A stretch of DNA of 14,545 bases, from positions 1-14,545 of the forward strand of contig JASHPP010000348.1 of NCBI GenBank assembly GCA_030038035.1, read 5' to 3'. Shown here piece after piece: positions 13,262 through 14,545 of this stretch. Position numbers and translations under genes: made by a program. Every line of letters starts with the position of its first letter. Positions within the stretch are counted from its first letter, which is position 1. The notes under the pieces are model-generated. The model made no database searches. It saw only the letters and a list, made by a program, of their open reading frames with translations, and was not told the DNA's origin. Source of the DNA: Trebonia sp. GTDB lineage: Bacteria; Actinomycetota; Actinomycetes; Streptosporangiales; Streptosporangiaceae.

Positions 13262-14077
13262 ATGCGCTCCTCGCATGACGGCGCCGCTGCCGCCCTGGAC
13301 TGGTCGGATGCGTCGAACCAGCTGTCCGGGCGCGCGCGCACGCTGATGACCTGGGAGGTCATCAGCGTGTTCGCCGTGTCGCTCGGCATCAACGCGCTGC
13401 ACGCGGTCGTCTCGTTCATCGGCTCGGTGACCGAACGCCAGGCGCTCAGCGACCAGCACGCGGTGCTCAACTTCAGTCAGGCGCCGGGGCGCCCGTGGCT
13501 CGACCTGTTCCTGCAGCTGGTCAGCATCGCGAGCGGCCTGGGGCCGGTGGTGCTCGTCTTCTACCTGCTTGCCAGGAACGGCGAACGGCCCGCCTCGATC
13601 GGGGTCGATGGCTCACAGCCCGGGCGTGACCTGCTGCGCGGCGCGGGGCTCGCCGCGGTGATCGGCGGGACCGGCCTTGGCTTTTACATCCTCGCGTTCA
13701 AGGCCGGCATCGCCCTGGACATCGACGCCCAGGGCCTGCCGGACGTCTGGTGGCGGATCCCCGTGCTCCTGCTGTCGGCGCTGCAGGACGGCCTGCTCGA
13801 GGAGGTGCTTGTCATCGGATACCTGCTCAGCAGGCTCCGGCTGCTCGGCGTGAGCCCCGCGCGCGCGGTCGCGATCGCCGCCGTATTCCGCGGCACCTAC
13901 CACCTGACCCAGGGTTTCGGCGCTTTCATCGGCAACGCGGTCATGGGCGTCGTCTTCGGGGCGCTGTTCTTCCGCTGGAAGCGGTCGAACCCCATGATCA
14001 TCGCGCACGTGCTGATCAACTCGGTGGCGTTCGTCGGCTACGCGCTGCTGGCGCCGCACGTCTCGTGGCTGCCCTGA
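13262..14077 (+). CDS. CPBP-family membrane protein with non-canonical active-site motif
   Basis: 271 residues from ATG 13262, with GAGGAGGG about 8 bases upstream; ATG 13346 (residue 29, MTWEVISVF) is a possible internal start. About seven hydrophobic helices are visible. The CPBP core is recognisable in residues 160-265: DGLLEEVLVIGYLLSRLR with Glu180/Glu181, FRGTYHLTQGFGAFIGN with His214, and IIAHVLINS with His249 and Asn253. In the usual EExxxR motif the Arg position is Ile185, so the first motif is EEVLVI. The Glu pair and both His are kept, so metal-independent glutamate chemistry as in Rce1 remains possible; a non-proteolytic role is the alternative. The gene is divergent from the dehydrogenase. 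A 31-bp inverted repeat covers codons 27-36. Confidence 0.85.
   Translation: MRSSHDGAAAALDWSDASNQLSGRARTLMTWEVISVFAVSLGINALHAVVSFIGSVTERQALSDQHAVLNFSQAPGRPWLDLFLQLVSIASGLGPVVLVFYLLARNGERPASIGVDGSQPGRDLLRGAGLAAVIGGTGLGFYILAFKAGIALDIDAQGLPDVWWRIPVLLLSALQDGLLEEVLVIGYLLSRLRLLGVSPARAVAIAAVFRGTYHLTQGFGAFIGNAVMGVVFGALFFRWKRSNPMIIAHVLINSVAFVGYALLAPHVSWLP
13339..13369. repeat. Perfect inverted repeat (14-bp arms, 3-bp loop) inside the CPBP coding start
   Basis: The arm CACGCTGATGACCT (13339-13352) is followed by GGG and then its exact reverse complement (13356-13369). It covers codons 27-36 of the CPBP gene and includes the in-frame ATG at 13346. In RNA it would form a 14-pair hairpin with a three-base loop; in DNA it is a large two-fold symmetric site. 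Confidence 0.9.
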
Positions 14078-14223
14078 CGCCTTAGTCCGTCGATCCGTCC
14101 TGACCTCGCCCGGTTCACCCCTTCCGCATGAGGCGGGCCGATTCCTGCCACGCGATCGTGGGGAACAGGGCCAGGCGGCCTGGGCCGAGCCCGTGACCTG
14201 GCGTCCGGGATCCGGGAGTACAG
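14078..14223. other. Intergenic region before the last gene
   Basis: 146 bp without a supported gene. It holds a 13-bp interrupted palindrome CCAGGCGGCCTGG (14171-14183) and the ribosome site GGGAG before ATG 14224. No terminator with a T-tract and no clear promoter hexamers were found. Confidence 0.35.
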
Positions 14224-14545
14224 ATGAACGCGTCGTTGCGTGCGGCACTCAATGACCGCGAGCGCCTGCTGGTCGCGCAGACCGAGCCGGGCGCGCTGGC
14301 CGGGCTCGACCAGGACGCGGCCATGGACCTGCACACGAGGGTCCGCCGCGCTCGCGACAAGCACGTCAGCCTGTACCGGCGGGCCGCGAGCGCCCGCGTG
14401 GCCGAAGAGGGCGGCCGCGACGCGGCGCACCCGGACAACGCGCGCGCCGCCGCCAAGGCCGAGGCGTTCGAACAGGCCTTGTCCCGGGTCAGCCGGCGGC
14501 TGGCGGTGCTGGCCAGGGAGTCCGCCGCGGCGCTGCGCGCCGAGC
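14224..14545 (+). CDS. Conserved helical protein of unknown function, 5' part (runs off the window)
   Basis: Starts at ATG 14224 with GGGAG about 6 bases upstream; the frame stays open for 107 codons to the window end. The protein begins MNASLRAALNDRERLLVAQT and continues with EPGALAGLDQDAAMDLHTRV, RRARDKHVSLYRR, a Gly-containing hinge (VAEEGGRDAAHPDNARAA) and a second helical stretch AEAFEQALSRVSRRLAVLAR. It is rich in Ala, Arg and Glu without membrane segments, suggesting a soluble, helical, possibly coiled-coil or nucleic-acid-binding protein. I recall similar short hypothetical proteins in actinobacteria but know no function. Codon use (G/C at third positions) supports real coding. Confidence 0.7.
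   Translation, partial: MNASLRAALNDRERLLVAQTEPGALAGLDQDAAMDLHTRVRRARDKHVSLYRRAASARVAEEGGRDAAHPDNARAAAKAEAFEQALSRVSRRLAVLARESAAALRAE

Overview
The window is very GC-rich DNA with GTG/TTG starts, tightly packed genes and families typical of high-GC Gram-positive bacteria: a PhoP-like response regulator, a LytR-CpsA-Psr enzyme, CPBP proteases, a membrane-anchored hydrolase with a GESLG motif, and a G6PDH resembling mycobacterial Zwf1. It looks like a chromosomal segment of an actinobacterium (Actinomycetota, filamentous or mycobacterium-like). Genus cannot be fixed from the sequence. No tRNA, rRNA, CRISPR array, transposase or phage gene was seen.

Layout. (1) 2-292, + strand: 3' end of a fructosamine kinase gene, convergent with (2) a minus-strand block: sensor histidine kinase (304-2058), its OmpR/PhoP-type response regulator (2061-2783), a small single-domain LuxR-type HTH protein (2885-3196) and an LCP cell-wall ligase (3329-4510). 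(3) After a 331-bp divergent intergenic region comes a plus-strand run of membrane genes: MarC-family protein (4842-5492), CPBP protease (5579-6295) and, overlapping it by ATGA, a membrane-anchored alpha/beta-hydrolase (6292-8256). (4) The hydrolase reads 135 bp into the opposite-strand ABC ATPase. This begins a second minus-strand block, in order of transcription: a G6PDH-like dehydrogenase (13105-11696), a two-FtsX-domain ABC permease (11591-8880) and its ATPase (8874-8122). (5) Plus strand: a second, atypical CPBP protein (13262-14077) and the 5' part of a conserved helical protein of unknown function (14224 to window end).

How the parts may work together. The two-component pair, the LuxR-type protein and the LCP enzyme suggest envelope sensing and wall assembly. 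The MarC/CPBP/hydrolase cluster is entirely membrane-associated, and the tight CPBP-hydrolase coupling suggests joint function. The permease and ATPase form one exporter. Its promoter region carries two copies of a 19-bp partly palindromic TTACCTAGC-type operator, one of which also encodes the last codons and stop of the dehydrogenase gene. No matching repressor gene lies in the window.

Most noteworthy: the duplicated operator at the exporter promoter, a G6PDH homologue lacking the active-site lysine of the DHYLGK motif, a perfect 14-bp-arm inverted repeat inside the start region of the second CPBP gene, and the long antisense overlap between hydrolase and ATPase.
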